Assembly (NCBI GenBank): GCA_963662375.2
Contig: CAXXRP010000004.1
Span: 62,001 to 126,000 of the forward strand
Length of the DNA: 64,000 bases
Direction of reading: 5' to 3'
Origin: UBA11612 sp963662375
GTDB lineage: Bacteria; Pseudomonadota; Alphaproteobacteria; Rhodospirillales; Rhodospirillaceae
Position 1 is the stretch's first letter; every line of letters begins with the position of its first letter. Shown piece after piece: positions 45,378-53,978 of this stretch. The notes under the pieces are model-generated. The model searched no databases and had not been told where the DNA came from. It was given only the letters and a program-made list of their open reading frames with translations. A program made the position numbers and the translations under genes.

Positions 45378-45799
45378 GCAGCGACAATATGGGCGATGCG
45401 GGCGATGCCGGAGCGGACAATACCCGCACCCGCCCGGCGAAATCAGACGGCGCATTCCGCACCATCAGCGAGGTTGCCGACCAGCTGGACGTTCCGCAGC
45501 ACGTCCTTCGGTTTTGGGAAACAAAATTCACGCAAGTCCGGCCTTTGAAACGCGCCGGCGGACGCCGTTATTACCGTCCCGAAAACGTAGTGCTCCTCAA
45601 GCGCATTCGGACGCTGCTTTACTCTGACGGCCTAACGATCAAAGGCGTGCAAAAGCTGTTGCGTGAAACAGGGGTGAAAGCGGTGACTGCTGGTAAGTCG
45701 GCAGCGGCAAGCGGACTTGCCCGCGAAGATACGGTGAAGCTGTTGGCGGAATTGACGGCGTTGCGTGACGACCTACGCGATGCTGCCCAGAGCGCCTGA
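45374..45799 (+). CDS. MerR-family transcriptional regulator
   Basis: A winged-helix MerR DNA-binding domain (FRTISEVADQLDVPQHVLRF, then WETKFTQVRPLKRAGGRRYY and RPENVVLLKRIRTLLYSDGL) of 141 residues. This paralogue downstream of ihfA is highly conserved in alphaproteobacteria. No effector domain beyond the dimerisation helix (VKLLAELTALRDDLRDAA) is present. GTG start overlapping ihfA by 4 bp implies coupling. The target is unknown. Confidence 0.93.
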   Translation: MSSDNMGDAGDAGADNTRTRPAKSDGAFRTISEVADQLDVPQHVLRFWETKFTQVRPLKRAGGRRYYRPENVVLLKRIRTLLYSDGLTIKGVQKLLRETGVKAVTAGKSAAASGLAREDTVKLLAELTALRDDLRDAAQSA

Positions 45800-45914
45800 C
45801 TCAAACAATATGTTTTGATGAGAGCTAAGACTTAGTTGTTTTGACTAAGGTCGGCGCTTATAGTGCGCGGCTTCCCGGCCGGGGCCCCCAATTCCTGCCC
45901 CGCCGAGATTCCGT

Positions 45915-45991
<77 letters not shown>

Positions 45992-46015
45992 TTATAATAA
46001 AATAAACTCAATAAC

Positions 46016-46140
46016 TTATAGTTGGAACGTAAAGTAATATCTGAGCTGTCCTGCGCCCGCGTCAAGCGCTTTGTGCGTTGTAGCCACGTCGATGTCCTGA
46101 TAGAGCACGGACGCCATGTAGGTGCGGAACGGGTGCATAA
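46016..46140 (-). pseudogene. Possible C-terminal remnant of an outer-membrane beta-barrel protein
   Basis: On the minus strand a short frame reads VFMHPFRTYMASVLYQDIDV then ATTHKALDAGAGQLRYYFTF and ends QL-stop at 46016. The alternating pattern with terminal YYFTFQL is like the last strand of outer-membrane barrels. Upstream coding character is lost beyond a stop at about 46143. The region to 46397 has only the overlapping small frames and the leader of the next operon. Low certainty. Confidence 0.3.
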
Positions 46141-46397
46141 ATACTGACGCCTAAAGGACACAACCGATTTGTCAGCGATGCGGAAGCTCGACGTGAGCGC
46201 TGGTTTCATGCTCCGGAACCTATACCGCCTCGCCGCGGAGCCGCAATTCCAAACAATAGTTTGGCGTGAATTGAGCGCCGACTTCATGAAGACCGCTGAC
46301 GCTATGCTGCCCGCGCGTGCCGTAAACATAAAGCCCGAGAATGCACGAGCGGTGCTCGGTGGACTACCGTGAATCATCATTTAACAAGAGGGGAAAC

Positions 46398-48044
46398 ATG
46401 GCCAAAGCCTCGGATGTGTTTGTTGCGTGCCTTGAGAATGAAGACGTCGAGTATGTGTTCGGCATTCCTGGCGAGGAAAATCTGGATTTACTCGATAGTC
46501 TTTCTCGTTCAACCCGCATTAAGCTGATCCTCACCCGGCACGAGCAGGGTGCCGGATTTATGGCCGCCACATATGGGCGCCATACCGGCAAGGCGGGGGT
46601 CTGCGTTGCCACGCTGGGCCCGGGCGCGACCAATTTCGTCACCGCCGCTGCCTATGCGCAGCTTGGCGGGATGCCTATGATGATGATCACAGGCCAGAAG
46701 CCCATCAAGAAATCAAAGCAGGGCCGTTTTCAGATTCTCGACGTCGTCGACGTGATGCGCCCGATCACGAAATACACTCATCAACTTGCCTCGGCCGACA
46801 ATATTCCTTCGCGTGTCCGTGAGGCTTTTCGCCTGGCGGAAGAAGAGAAACCTGGCGCTGTGCATCTTGAGCTTCCCGAAGACATCGCCGACGAACAAAC
46901 CGACAGCACGCCACTGGCGCGCAGTTTGGTCCGTCGTCCCGTGCCCGAAGCCAAAGCCATCCGCGCCGCGGTTAAACGCGTGGAAGCGGCGCACTCGCCA
47001 CTGCTGGTCATTGGCGCCGGTGCCAACCGCACCATAACCGGGCGCATGCTGCTACAGTTTATCGAAAAAACAGGAATTCCCTTCGTTACCACTCAACTTG
47101 GCAAGGGTGTGGTTGACGAGTTGAACCCGAAGTTCCTTGGCTGCGCGGCGCTATCGGCGGCCGACTTCGTGCATCGCGCTATTGAAGCGGCCGATGTCAT
47201 CGTCAACGTTGGGCATGACGTCATCGAAAAACCACCATTCTTCATGGGTCGCGACGGGGCGGATGTAATCCACATCAGTTCGAGGTCTGCCGCGGTCGAT
47301 CCGGTTTATTTTCCGCAGATTGAGGTAATCGGCGATATCGCCAATGCGATCTGGCAGATGAAGGAAGACATCGTGCCCCAGGGCGCTTGGGACTTCTCGA
47401 AGATGATGAAGGCCCGCGCTGCCGAGGCGGCTCATACCGCTAGCATCCAGGACGACAAACGCTGCCCGATTTATCCTCCCTATCTGGTCAAGACCGTCCG
47501 CGACGTCATGCCAGCGGATGGCATCATTGCTCTCGATAATGGGGTCTATAAGATTTGGTTCGCGCGCAATTATCCGGCACGGCAATCTAACACCGTCCTG
47601 CTCGACAACGCCCTGGCCACGATGGGCGCGGGGCTTCCGTCGGCGATGGCGTCAGCCATGGTCTATCCGAAACGCAAAGTCATGGCTATCTGTGGTGATG
47701 GTGGCTTCATGATGAACAGCCAGGAGCTTGAGACCGCTGTGCGTCTAGGCCTCAATGTCACGACATTGATCCTCAATGATGGTAGTTACGGCATGATCCG
47801 CTGGAAGCAAGTCAACATGGGTTTCAAGGACTGGGGGTTGACCTACGGCAACCCCGATTTCGTCAAGTATGCGGAGGCTTATGGCGCCAACGGTCACCGC
47901 GTTGACAGCGCTGAAGGACTGCCCGGCTTGCTGAAGACGTGCCTTGATACGCCTGGCGTCCACGTTATCGACTGCCCGGTCGACTATTCCGACAACGACC
48001 GCATACTTAATCGCGAGATCAAGCAATTAGCCACGAAGGCTTAG
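46398..48044 (+). CDS. Acetolactate synthase-like thiamine diphosphate enzyme, large subunit
   Basis: A three-domain ThDP enzyme of 548 residues: the N-terminal PYR domain with the catalytic Glu in TRHEQGAGFMAATYGR, a central FAD-like domain (LLVIGAGANRT), and the C-terminal PP domain with the ThDP motif GDGGFMMNSQELETA and LILNDGSYGMIRWK. The closest recognised group is the AlsS/IlvB type that works without a small subunit. Starts at an ATG with GAGGGG upstream. It is 10 bp from the aldehyde dehydrogenase gene, so the two surely form one operon. The substrate (pyruvate to acetolactate, or another 2-oxoacid) is not decided by sequence. Confidence 0.85.
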   Translation: MAKASDVFVACLENEDVEYVFGIPGEENLDLLDSLSRSTRIKLILTRHEQGAGFMAATYGRHTGKAGVCVATLGPGATNFVTAAAYAQLGGMPMMMITGQKPIKKSKQGRFQILDVVDVMRPITKYTHQLASADNIPSRVREAFRLAEEEKPGAVHLELPEDIADEQTDSTPLARSLVRRPVPEAKAIRAAVKRVEAAHSPLLVIGAGANRTITGRMLLQFIEKTGIPFVTTQLGKGVVDELNPKFLGCAALSAADFVHRAIEAADVIVNVGHDVIEKPPFFMGRDGADVIHISSRSAAVDPVYFPQIEVIGDIANAIWQMKEDIVPQGAWDFSKMMKARAAEAAHTASIQDDKRCPIYPPYLVKTVRDVMPADGIIALDNGVYKIWFARNYPARQSNTVLLDNALATMGAGLPSAMASAMVYPKRKVMAICGDGGFMMNSQELETAVRLGLNVTTLILNDGSYGMIRWKQVNMGFKDWGLTYGNPDFVKYAEAYGANGHRVDSAEGLPGLLKTCLDTPGVHVIDCPVDYSDNDRILNREIKQLATKA

Positions 48045-48054
48045 GGCCTTGCTC

Positions 48055-49491
48055 ATGACAAAGCTCCAATCAGCCTATCCCCTCTATCTGGCCAATGTGG
48101 CGCAGCAGCCCAACGCCGACCTTGAGGTCACCGATAAGTATTCCGGCAAGGTTGCGACTCGCGTCGCGTTGGCGGACGCCAAAACCATCGACACCGGTAT
48201 CGCCGCCGCCGCCGCTGCTGCCGAGCCCATGGCGCGCATGGCGGCTTATGAACGCCAGTCCGTGCTCGCCCACTGCGTGACCCGGTTCCAGGAGCGCTTC
48301 GAAGAACTCGCTTACGCCTTATGTATTGAAGCCGGTAAGCCGATCCGTGATTCTCGCGGTGAAGTTGGGCGACTTATCGATACCTTCCGCATCGCCGCGG
48401 AAGAATCGGTGCGCATCACTGGCGAAATCCAGCCGCTGGACATCAGCCCGCGGGCCCGTGGCTATCAGGGTATGTGGAAGCGCGTTCCCATCGGTCCGTG
48501 CTCGTTCATTTCGCCGTTCAATTTCCCACTCAATCTCGCCGCCCACAAAATCGCGCCTGCGCTTGCTGTGGGCTGCCCGTTCGTCATGAAACCGGCGTCG
48601 CGGACGCCGCTTGGGGCCATCATCATTGGTGAAATTCTCGCCGAAACTGACCTGCCCAAGGGCGCCTTCTCGATCTTGCCCGCATCGCGCGCCGGCGCCG
48701 ACCTATTCACCACCGACGAACGGTTGAAGTTGCTGTCATTCACCGGGTCGCCGGAGGTAGGTTGGGATTTGAAGGCGCGCGCGGGCAAGAAGAAAGTGGT
48801 GCTCGAACTCGGCGGTAACGCGGCGGTGATCGTCGACGCCGACGCCGATCTCGAAGACGCTGTCGAGCGCGTGGTATTTGGCGCTTTCTACCAGTCCGGC
48901 CAGTCGTGCATCGGCGTGCAGCGCATCATCGTTCACGAAGCGGTGTACGAGGATTTCAAGAAGCTCCTCGTGGCAAAAACCAAGACGCTTATCGCCGGCG
49001 ATCCGCGCAAGGAAGAAACCTTCGTCGGCCCCATGATCGACGTGAAAGAAGCCAGGCGCCTGGACACCTGGATCCAGGAATCCACGAGCAAGGGGGCCAA
49101 GTTGCTGTGCGGCGGGAAACGAGACTGCGCCATGCTCGAGGCGACACTGCTCGAAGGCGTGGATCGCGACAGCAAGATCTACCGCGAGGAAGCCTTTGGC
49201 CCGGTAGCGATCATCTCCAAGTTCGGCGATTTCAAGGCGGCGCTGGACGAAGTGAATGATTCAAAGTTCGGCTTGCAAGCTGGAATTTTTACGCGCGATC
49301 TCTTTAAAATGCTAATGGCATGGGACAACCTCGACGTCGGCGGCGTAGTGATCGGTGATGTGCCCAGCTACCGCGTCGATAATATGCCCTACGGCGGGGT
49401 CAAGGATTCCGGACTGGGCCGTGAAGGCATCCGCTTCGCCATGGAAGATATGACGGAAATCCGCAATCTGGTGATCCGGCGTAGGGAATGA
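48055..49491 (+). CDS. NAD(P)-dependent aldehyde dehydrogenase
   Basis: Aldehyde dehydrogenase fold of 478 residues. General base Glu251 in VLELGGNAAV and nucleophile Cys285 in YQSGQSCIGVQRIIV are both present, as are the coenzyme-binding FNFPLNLAAHK and FTGSPEVGW motifs. The ending RVDNMPYGGVKDSGLGREG resembles GapN / lactaldehyde / succinate-semialdehyde groups. It is in operon with the acetolactate-synthase-like gene, so it may oxidise the aldehyde that the ThDP enzyme makes. That is inference. Confidence 0.9.
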   Translation: MTKLQSAYPLYLANVAQQPNADLEVTDKYSGKVATRVALADAKTIDTGIAAAAAAAEPMARMAAYERQSVLAHCVTRFQERFEELAYALCIEAGKPIRDSRGEVGRLIDTFRIAAEESVRITGEIQPLDISPRARGYQGMWKRVPIGPCSFISPFNFPLNLAAHKIAPALAVGCPFVMKPASRTPLGAIIIGEILAETDLPKGAFSILPASRAGADLFTTDERLKLLSFTGSPEVGWDLKARAGKKKVVLELGGNAAVIVDADADLEDAVERVVFGAFYQSGQSCIGVQRIIVHEAVYEDFKKLLVAKTKTLIAGDPRKEETFVGPMIDVKEARRLDTWIQESTSKGAKLLCGGKRDCAMLEATLLEGVDRDSKIYREEAFGPVAIISKFGDFKAALDEVNDSKFGLQAGIFTRDLFKMLMAWDNLDVGGVVIGDVPSYRVDNMPYGGVKDSGLGREGIRFAMEDMTEIRNLVIRRRE

Positions 49492-49517
49492 GGGCGTGGG
49501 GCTACAACCCCACGCCC
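49492..49517 (+). terminator. Hairpin terminator directly after the aldehyde dehydrogenase
   Basis: A perfect 10-bp stem, GGGCGTGGGG with CCCCACGCCC, around CTACAA starts at the base after the stop codon. The following AACGCATTTTCTT has only a short T-run, so termination may be partial. Confidence 0.7.
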
Positions 49518-49876
49518 AACGCATTTTCTTACGACTTGCGGGTTCGCTTTGCGGCCATCGCTATCGAACAGCGGCAACTTGCCGCCGGGCTGTGTTAGCC
49601 CACGCTCCAACCACCTGCGTGGGCAGGCGACGGCCGGGTGATTGTGCGGTCACCGCCCTCCACAAGGGTCCCCGTCCACTGGCGCTTGCGCCTTTATTTT
49701 TCCCGGCCCACTGCCGGATTTAGGTATCGATTCTTCGTGCGTGCTCTTGCCGGAAAACTAGTTCCATTTTTCCGGATCGCACACTATGCCCGCCAAGGAG
49801 TAAATTTTTTAAAAATCTATCTTCTCGGTGGTAAGTGCAGGCCAAGATGGCACTCAGAAAAAGAAGGAGGCCGACC
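49518..49876. other. Intergenic region before cutA, no gene seen
   Basis: About 360 bp without a convincing coding frame. The open frames here lack recognisable protein features. The last 20 bp contain the cutA ribosome-binding sequence AGGAGG. Confidence 0.4.
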
Positions 49877-50248
49877 ATGCCCGTGTCCACCCCAAGTCAT
49901 TGTATGATTTACGTTACCACCGGTTCGGTGGACGAAGCGCGGACCATCGGCACGGCGCTGGTGAGCGAAAAGCTGGCCGCGTGCGTTAACATCATCGACG
50001 GTGCGACGTCCATTTACCGTTGGAAGGGCAAGGTTGAAGAGGCGAGGGAAGCGGTGTTTATCGCCAAAACCCGCTCTAATCTCGCCGGCGTTGCGGTCGA
50101 GCGCGTGAAAGCCCTGCACAGCAACAAAGTGCCGTGCGTCGTTGTCTACGAGATGATCTCGGGACTGACGACATATCTGGACTGGATCGACGCTGAGACG
50201 GTGGCTCTGATTTTTGGGAGCGGACGCGGTGGGCATCGCGGAACTTGA
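49877..50248 (+). CDS. cutA: CutA1-type divalent cation tolerance protein
   Basis: A trimeric PII-like protein implicated in copper tolerance. The core is CMIYVTTGSVDEARTIGTAL, then KLAACVNIIDGATSIYRWKG (with the conserved Cys and W), TRSNLAGVAVERVKALH and VPCVVVYEMISGLTTYLDWI. Starting at ATG 49877 gives 123 residues with AGGAGG 8 bp upstream; the open frame extends 14 codons further up. It is the first gene after the ald terminator. Confidence 0.92.
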   Translation: MPVSTPSHCMIYVTTGSVDEARTIGTALVSEKLAACVNIIDGATSIYRWKGKVEEAREAVFIAKTRSNLAGVAVERVKALHSNKVPCVVVYEMISGLTTYLDWIDAETVALIFGSGRGGHRGT

Positions 50249-50498
50249 AGTTCGTGCTGCTGGGATACCGGAGCACCGTGCGAATATATATATGCGGTGG
50301 AGCAGATCAAGAGCGGCGACTTCACCGGCTTCATTGGCGCGATAGCCAAGTTTCCCGATCATGCCGAGAGCTTTGCGCGCGGCCGGTGCCAACGCTGCGT
50401 TCAATATGTATGCCGAGGCGGGTGTGGGTCTCGCCGCCAGCGTGGCTGAGGATATTGGTGCGCTGATGGGTGAAGCCGCCAAAGACTCAAAAAGTTAA
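50249..50498 (+). pseudogene. Frame-disrupted small gene of unknown family
   Basis: After cutA three frames together read GIPEHRANIYMR, then AVEQIKSGDFTGFIGAIAKF, then MPRALRAAGANAAFNMYAEA and GVGLAASVAEDIGALMGEAA, ending KDSKS at 50498. The Ala-rich helical C-terminal part is intact. Two shifts (about 50292 and 50360) separate the pieces. I do not recognise the family. The end overlaps the convergent ispDF stop. Confidence 0.35.
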
Positions 50499-51628
50499 AC
50501 TCTTACCGTAGCCACGGCCTGGGCAGCGATGCCTTCGCCGCGGCCGGTGAAGCCAAGCCCCTCGGTGGTGGTGGCTTTTACGCTGATGCGGCCTGTGTCC
50601 AGATCCAGAATGCGAGCGATGGACTCCACCATCGTCGTGCGGTGCGGCCCTACTTTGAGGCGCTCGCAGATGATGGTGATGTCGATGTGAATGAGAGTGC
50701 CGCCACGCTCGGTCAGGAGCGCATGCGCGTGCTGAATGAATTTGTCCGAAGGTGCATCGCGCCATTTTTCGTCACTGGGCGGGAAGTGCTGGCCGATATC
50801 GCCGGCGCCGAGGGCTCCAAGGATAGCGTCCGTGGCTGCGTGGAGCGCGACATCGGCGTCGGAATGACCCTCGAGGCCCTGGGTATGGAACAGCTTCACG
50901 CCGCAGAGGGTAACGTGATCACCCGGCCCAAACTTATGAACGTCGAAGCCCTGTCCGACGCGCGTTTCAGACAGAGCGGCGGTGAGGCGGGCGAGATCAT
51001 CCATGGTCGTGACCTTTACGTTGGCGTTGTAGCCGGGAACGATGATCACGCGGTGCCCCGCGCGTTCCATCACCGCTGCATCGTCGGTAAGGGAGTTTCC
51101 GGCGTACCGGCGATGGGCAGAGAGAATAGCCGGAAAGCGAAAACCTTGCGGTGTTTGTGCGCGGACAAGACTATCGCGCGGCACGGTGGCGTCGACCTGC
51201 ATGCCGTTGACTTTCTTCAACGTATCCACAACCGGCACGACCGGCACCGCACCGTCGGCCACGTTCAGCCCGTCAATTACGGTGTCGATAAGGCTCGCTG
51301 CCACAACGGGCCGGACGCCATCGTGGATCAGTACAAGATCAGGCGCATCGGCCGCCAAATACTCGAGGCCTTTGAGGACGGAGTCCTGGCGCGTTGCGCC
51401 GCCGTTGACCGATTGCACGTCAAGGCTGCCCACTGCCCCGGCGAAGGCCTCGGCATCCGCCGGGTGGATTGCCACGAGAACCTTTCCGATTCTGGGATGG
51501 TCGGCAAACGCGTGCAGGGTACGCCGAAGTAGAGGCTCGCCGTTAAGGGACGCATATTGCTTGGGCCCTGCTCCACCGAAGCGCTGCCCGCGACCGGCGG
51601 CAACAATAAGAGCGGCGCAGGTAGTCAC
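50495..51628 (-). CDS. ispDF: Bifunctional MEP cytidylyltransferase / MECDP synthase IspDF
   Basis: Residues 1 to about 220 are IspD: nucleotide-binding ALIVAAGRGQRFGGAGPKQY, LVLIHDGVRPVVAASL and DDAAVMERAGHRVIIVPG. Residues about 225-377 are IspF: metal-binding RVGQGFDVHKFG, EGHSDADVALHAATDAILGA and the C-terminal KATTTEGLGFTGRGEG. Two steps of the non-mevalonate isoprenoid pathway are thus on one chain, a fusion known in alpha- and epsilonproteobacteria. It is transcribed opposite to dusB, with the 170-bp gap 51629-51801 as the shared promoter region. Confidence 0.96.
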   Translation of the reverse strand: MTTCAALIVAAGRGQRFGGAGPKQYASLNGEPLLRRTLHAFADHPRIGKVLVAIHPADAEAFAGAVGSLDVQSVNGGATRQDSVLKGLEYLAADAPDLVLIHDGVRPVVAASLIDTVIDGLNVADGAVPVVPVVDTLKKVNGMQVDATVPRDSLVRAQTPQGFRFPAILSAHRRYAGNSLTDDAAVMERAGHRVIIVPGYNANVKVTTMDDLARLTAALSETRVGQGFDVHKFGPGDHVTLCGVKLFHTQGLEGHSDADVALHAATDAILGALGAGDIGQHFPPSDEKWRDAPSDKFIQHAHALLTERGGTLIHIDITIICERLKVGPHRTTMVESIARILDLDTGRISVKATTTEGLGFTGRGEGIAAQAVATVRV

Positions 51629-51801
51629 GATTTATCCCTTTTCAGCGGTTCTGGCGGACCCGCAGAGTAAGGAGGTAGGGCGGACGGCGCAATTTTCGTT
51701 TTCGCCCAATGTGTTGCGGATATGAAACGGCGGTCTCACCTGAGACCCTAAATCCCTTGATTTTACCCTGATTTCCTGGGCAAATGCCTAATCTTTAGAC
51801 A

Positions 51802-52845
51802 GTGGCGTTAGCGCAACAGATGAGCAGAGCCCAAGTTCAAATCGGCTCGGTGACCGTGGCCGGGAACGTGTTTCTCGCGCCCATGTCAGGGGTCAGCGAC
51901 CGGCCGTTTCGACGCCTCGTAAAGCGTTTTGGCTGCGCGTTGGTGTACTCGGAGATGCTCGCCAGCCAGCAGATGATCCGCGCTCATAAGCATTCCGGGG
52001 GCAAGAGCCGCAGGAGCAGCGAGGATTACAGTGACGAGGCGCCGCTAGCTGTTCAACTGGCTGGGTGCGATCCCGAAGTCATGGCCGAGGCGGCGCGCAT
52101 GAACGAGGACGACGGCGCGGCGATTATCGATATCAATATGGGCTGCCCGGTGAAGAAAATTGTTAACACCTATGCCGGCTCGGCTCTGATGCGTGATGAA
52201 GACAACGCAGTGCGGATTATTGAGGCCACGGTGAAGGCGGTGACGGTGCCCGTGACCTTGAAGATGCGCATGGGTTGGGACCACGCAAACTTGAATGCGC
52301 CGTCGTTGGCAAAAAAGGCGGAAGATGCCGGTGTACAGCTCATCACCGTTCACGGCCGCACCCGCCAGCAACTTTATAGAGGCTCCGCGGATTGGGCTTT
52401 CATCCGCAAGGTAAAAGATGCGGTATCCGTGCCCGTGGTGGGGAACGGCGATGTGGCGATGTTTGACGATGCGGCGGCGTTGCTGCAGCTCTCCGGCGGC
52501 GACGGGGTGATGGTCGGACGCGGCGCGTATGGTAAGCCGTGGTTTCCCGCGCAGGTCCAACACTTTCTGAACACGGGCGAGCGGCTGCCCGATCCACCGG
52601 CAGAGACGCGATGTGCGGTTACGCTTGAGCACTATGATGCGCTGCTGACTCATTACGGTGAGCGTCAAGGGGTGCGTATCGCCCGTAAACATTTGGCATG
52701 GTCGGCGCGGGGACTGCGCGGCGCTAATGCCTTCAGAGCCGCTATGAACCGCGAAACCGACCCGGCCCGAGTGCGTGCATGCGTCGCACGCCTGTTTGCT
52801 GGAGAGTTCCTTGACGATACCTCTGATCTAAAAGCCGCCGCCTGA
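51802..52845 (+). CDS. dusB: tRNA dihydrouridine synthase DusB (NifR3)
   Basis: Flavoprotein that reduces uridines in the tRNA D-loop. FLAPMSGVSDRPFRRLVKRF and DINMGCPVKKIVNTYAGSAL (catalytic Cys) are the family signatures; VPVVGNGDVAMFDDA binds FMN. The start is ambiguous between GTG 51802 and ATG 51820. It is the first gene of the nifR3-ntrB-ntrC operon known in alphaproteobacteria. Its stop TGA overlaps the ntrB ATG. Confidence 0.95.
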   Translation: MALAQQMSRAQVQIGSVTVAGNVFLAPMSGVSDRPFRRLVKRFGCALVYSEMLASQQMIRAHKHSGGKSRRSSEDYSDEAPLAVQLAGCDPEVMAEAARMNEDDGAAIIDINMGCPVKKIVNTYAGSALMRDEDNAVRIIEATVKAVTVPVTLKMRMGWDHANLNAPSLAKKAEDAGVQLITVHGRTRQQLYRGSADWAFIRKVKDAVSVPVVGNGDVAMFDDAAALLQLSGGDGVMVGRGAYGKPWFPAQVQHFLNTGERLPDPPAETRCAVTLEHYDALLTHYGERQGVRIARKHLAWSARGLRGANAFRAAMNRETDPARVRACVARLFAGEFLDDTSDLKAAA

Positions 52846-53978
52846 TGACTGTATCCGTTCACATGCTGCAACCAGATGCGCACGAGGACAAAGGCGGGGC
52901 CGGCGCATTGTCCGCCGAGTCCGTTCTCGGGGCGCTACCGGCAGCGACGCTAGTGGTAGATGACGCGTCCGTGCTCCGTTATGCTAACGCAGCGGCCGAG
53001 CACCTTTTTCAATCCAGTGCGACAGCGCTATCGGGAGAACCGCTGGCGAATATTTTGCCGCCGCAATCGCCGATATCGTCTTTGGTGGATCAGGCGATGG
53101 AAAACGGGGCGCCCACATCTGCGTATGGCGTCGTGCTCGATACCCCGAGAACCGGCACGCGCATGATGACAGTTCATGTTGCGCCAATGGTGGAGACGCC
53201 AGGATGGGCCGTGCTCTCGCTTTTAGAGCAGACGCGGGCGCAAAAGATTGGGGAACAACTCGAACACCGCAATTCAGCCAGATCAGTAACGGCGATGGCT
53301 GTCCTGTTGGCGCATGAAGTCAAAAATCCGTTGTCGGGTATACGCGGCGCGGCACAGTTGTTAGGGCAAAACGCTTCTGAGGACGACCGCAAACTAACGC
53401 AACTGATTTGCGATGAGGCGGATCGCATCGTTGCCTTGGTCAATCGTATGGAGGTTTTCTCCGATGACGGACCGCTAGAACGGCACCCGGTAAACATTCA
53501 CGTCGTGCTCGAACGTGTACGGCGTCTCGCAGAAAACGGATTCGCAAAATCAGTCAAGTTCAGTGAGCGCTATGACCCGTCGTTACCACCGGTGGCGGGA
53601 AACTTGGACCAGTTGGTGCAGGTGTTTCTCAACCTCGTAAAGAACGCCGCCGAGGCTGTGCCTTCCAAGGGCGGTGAAATTTTTATGGCCACAGCCTATC
53701 AGCCCGGCGTGCGTGTGGCTGTTCAAGGCGCTAACGAGCGCGTGCAGCTGCCGCTGGTGGTGACGATCCAGGACAACGGACCGGGCATTCCCGAGGACCT
53801 TTGGCCGCACCTGTTTGATCCGTTCGTGACGACTAAACCAAAGGGAACTGGTCTTGGCTTGGCCCTCGTCGCGAAGATCGTCAGCGATCACGGTGGCGTA
53901 ATCGAATTTGAAAACAAGCATTTGCGGACGGCATTTCGTGTGATGCTACCGATCATGACCGATGAGCCGGTCTCGTGA
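52845..53978 (+). CDS. ntrB: Nitrogen regulation sensor kinase NtrB
   Basis: A cytoplasmic PII-controlled kinase. A PAS domain (about residues 25-130, starting ALPAATLVVDDASVLRYAN) precedes the HisKA box LLAHEVKNPLSGIRGAAQLL (phosphorylated His156). The ATPase domain has the N box NLVKNAAEAVP, the DNGPGIPEDL G1 box and KGTGLGLALV. No membrane segment is present. It overlaps both dusB and ntrC, so all three are coupled. It receives the GlnB signal seen at the other end of the window. Confidence 0.94.
   Translation: MTVSVHMLQPDAHEDKGGAGALSAESVLGALPAATLVVDDASVLRYANAAAEHLFQSSATALSGEPLANILPPQSPISSLVDQAMENGAPTSAYGVVLDTPRTGTRMMTVHVAPMVETPGWAVLSLLEQTRAQKIGEQLEHRNSARSVTAMAVLLAHEVKNPLSGIRGAAQLLGQNASEDDRKLTQLICDEADRIVALVNRMEVFSDDGPLERHPVNIHVVLERVRRLAENGFAKSVKFSERYDPSLPPVAGNLDQLVQVFLNLVKNAAEAVPSKGGEIFMATAYQPGVRVAVQGANERVQLPLVVTIQDNGPGIPEDLWPHLFDPFVTTKPKGTGLGLALVAKIVSDHGGVIEFENKHLRTAFRVMLPIMTDEPVS

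Noticed and set aside
50642..51532. A 296-codon plus-strand frame opposite ispDF
   Set aside because: Antisense of the conserved IspDF domains, no start signal or family features.
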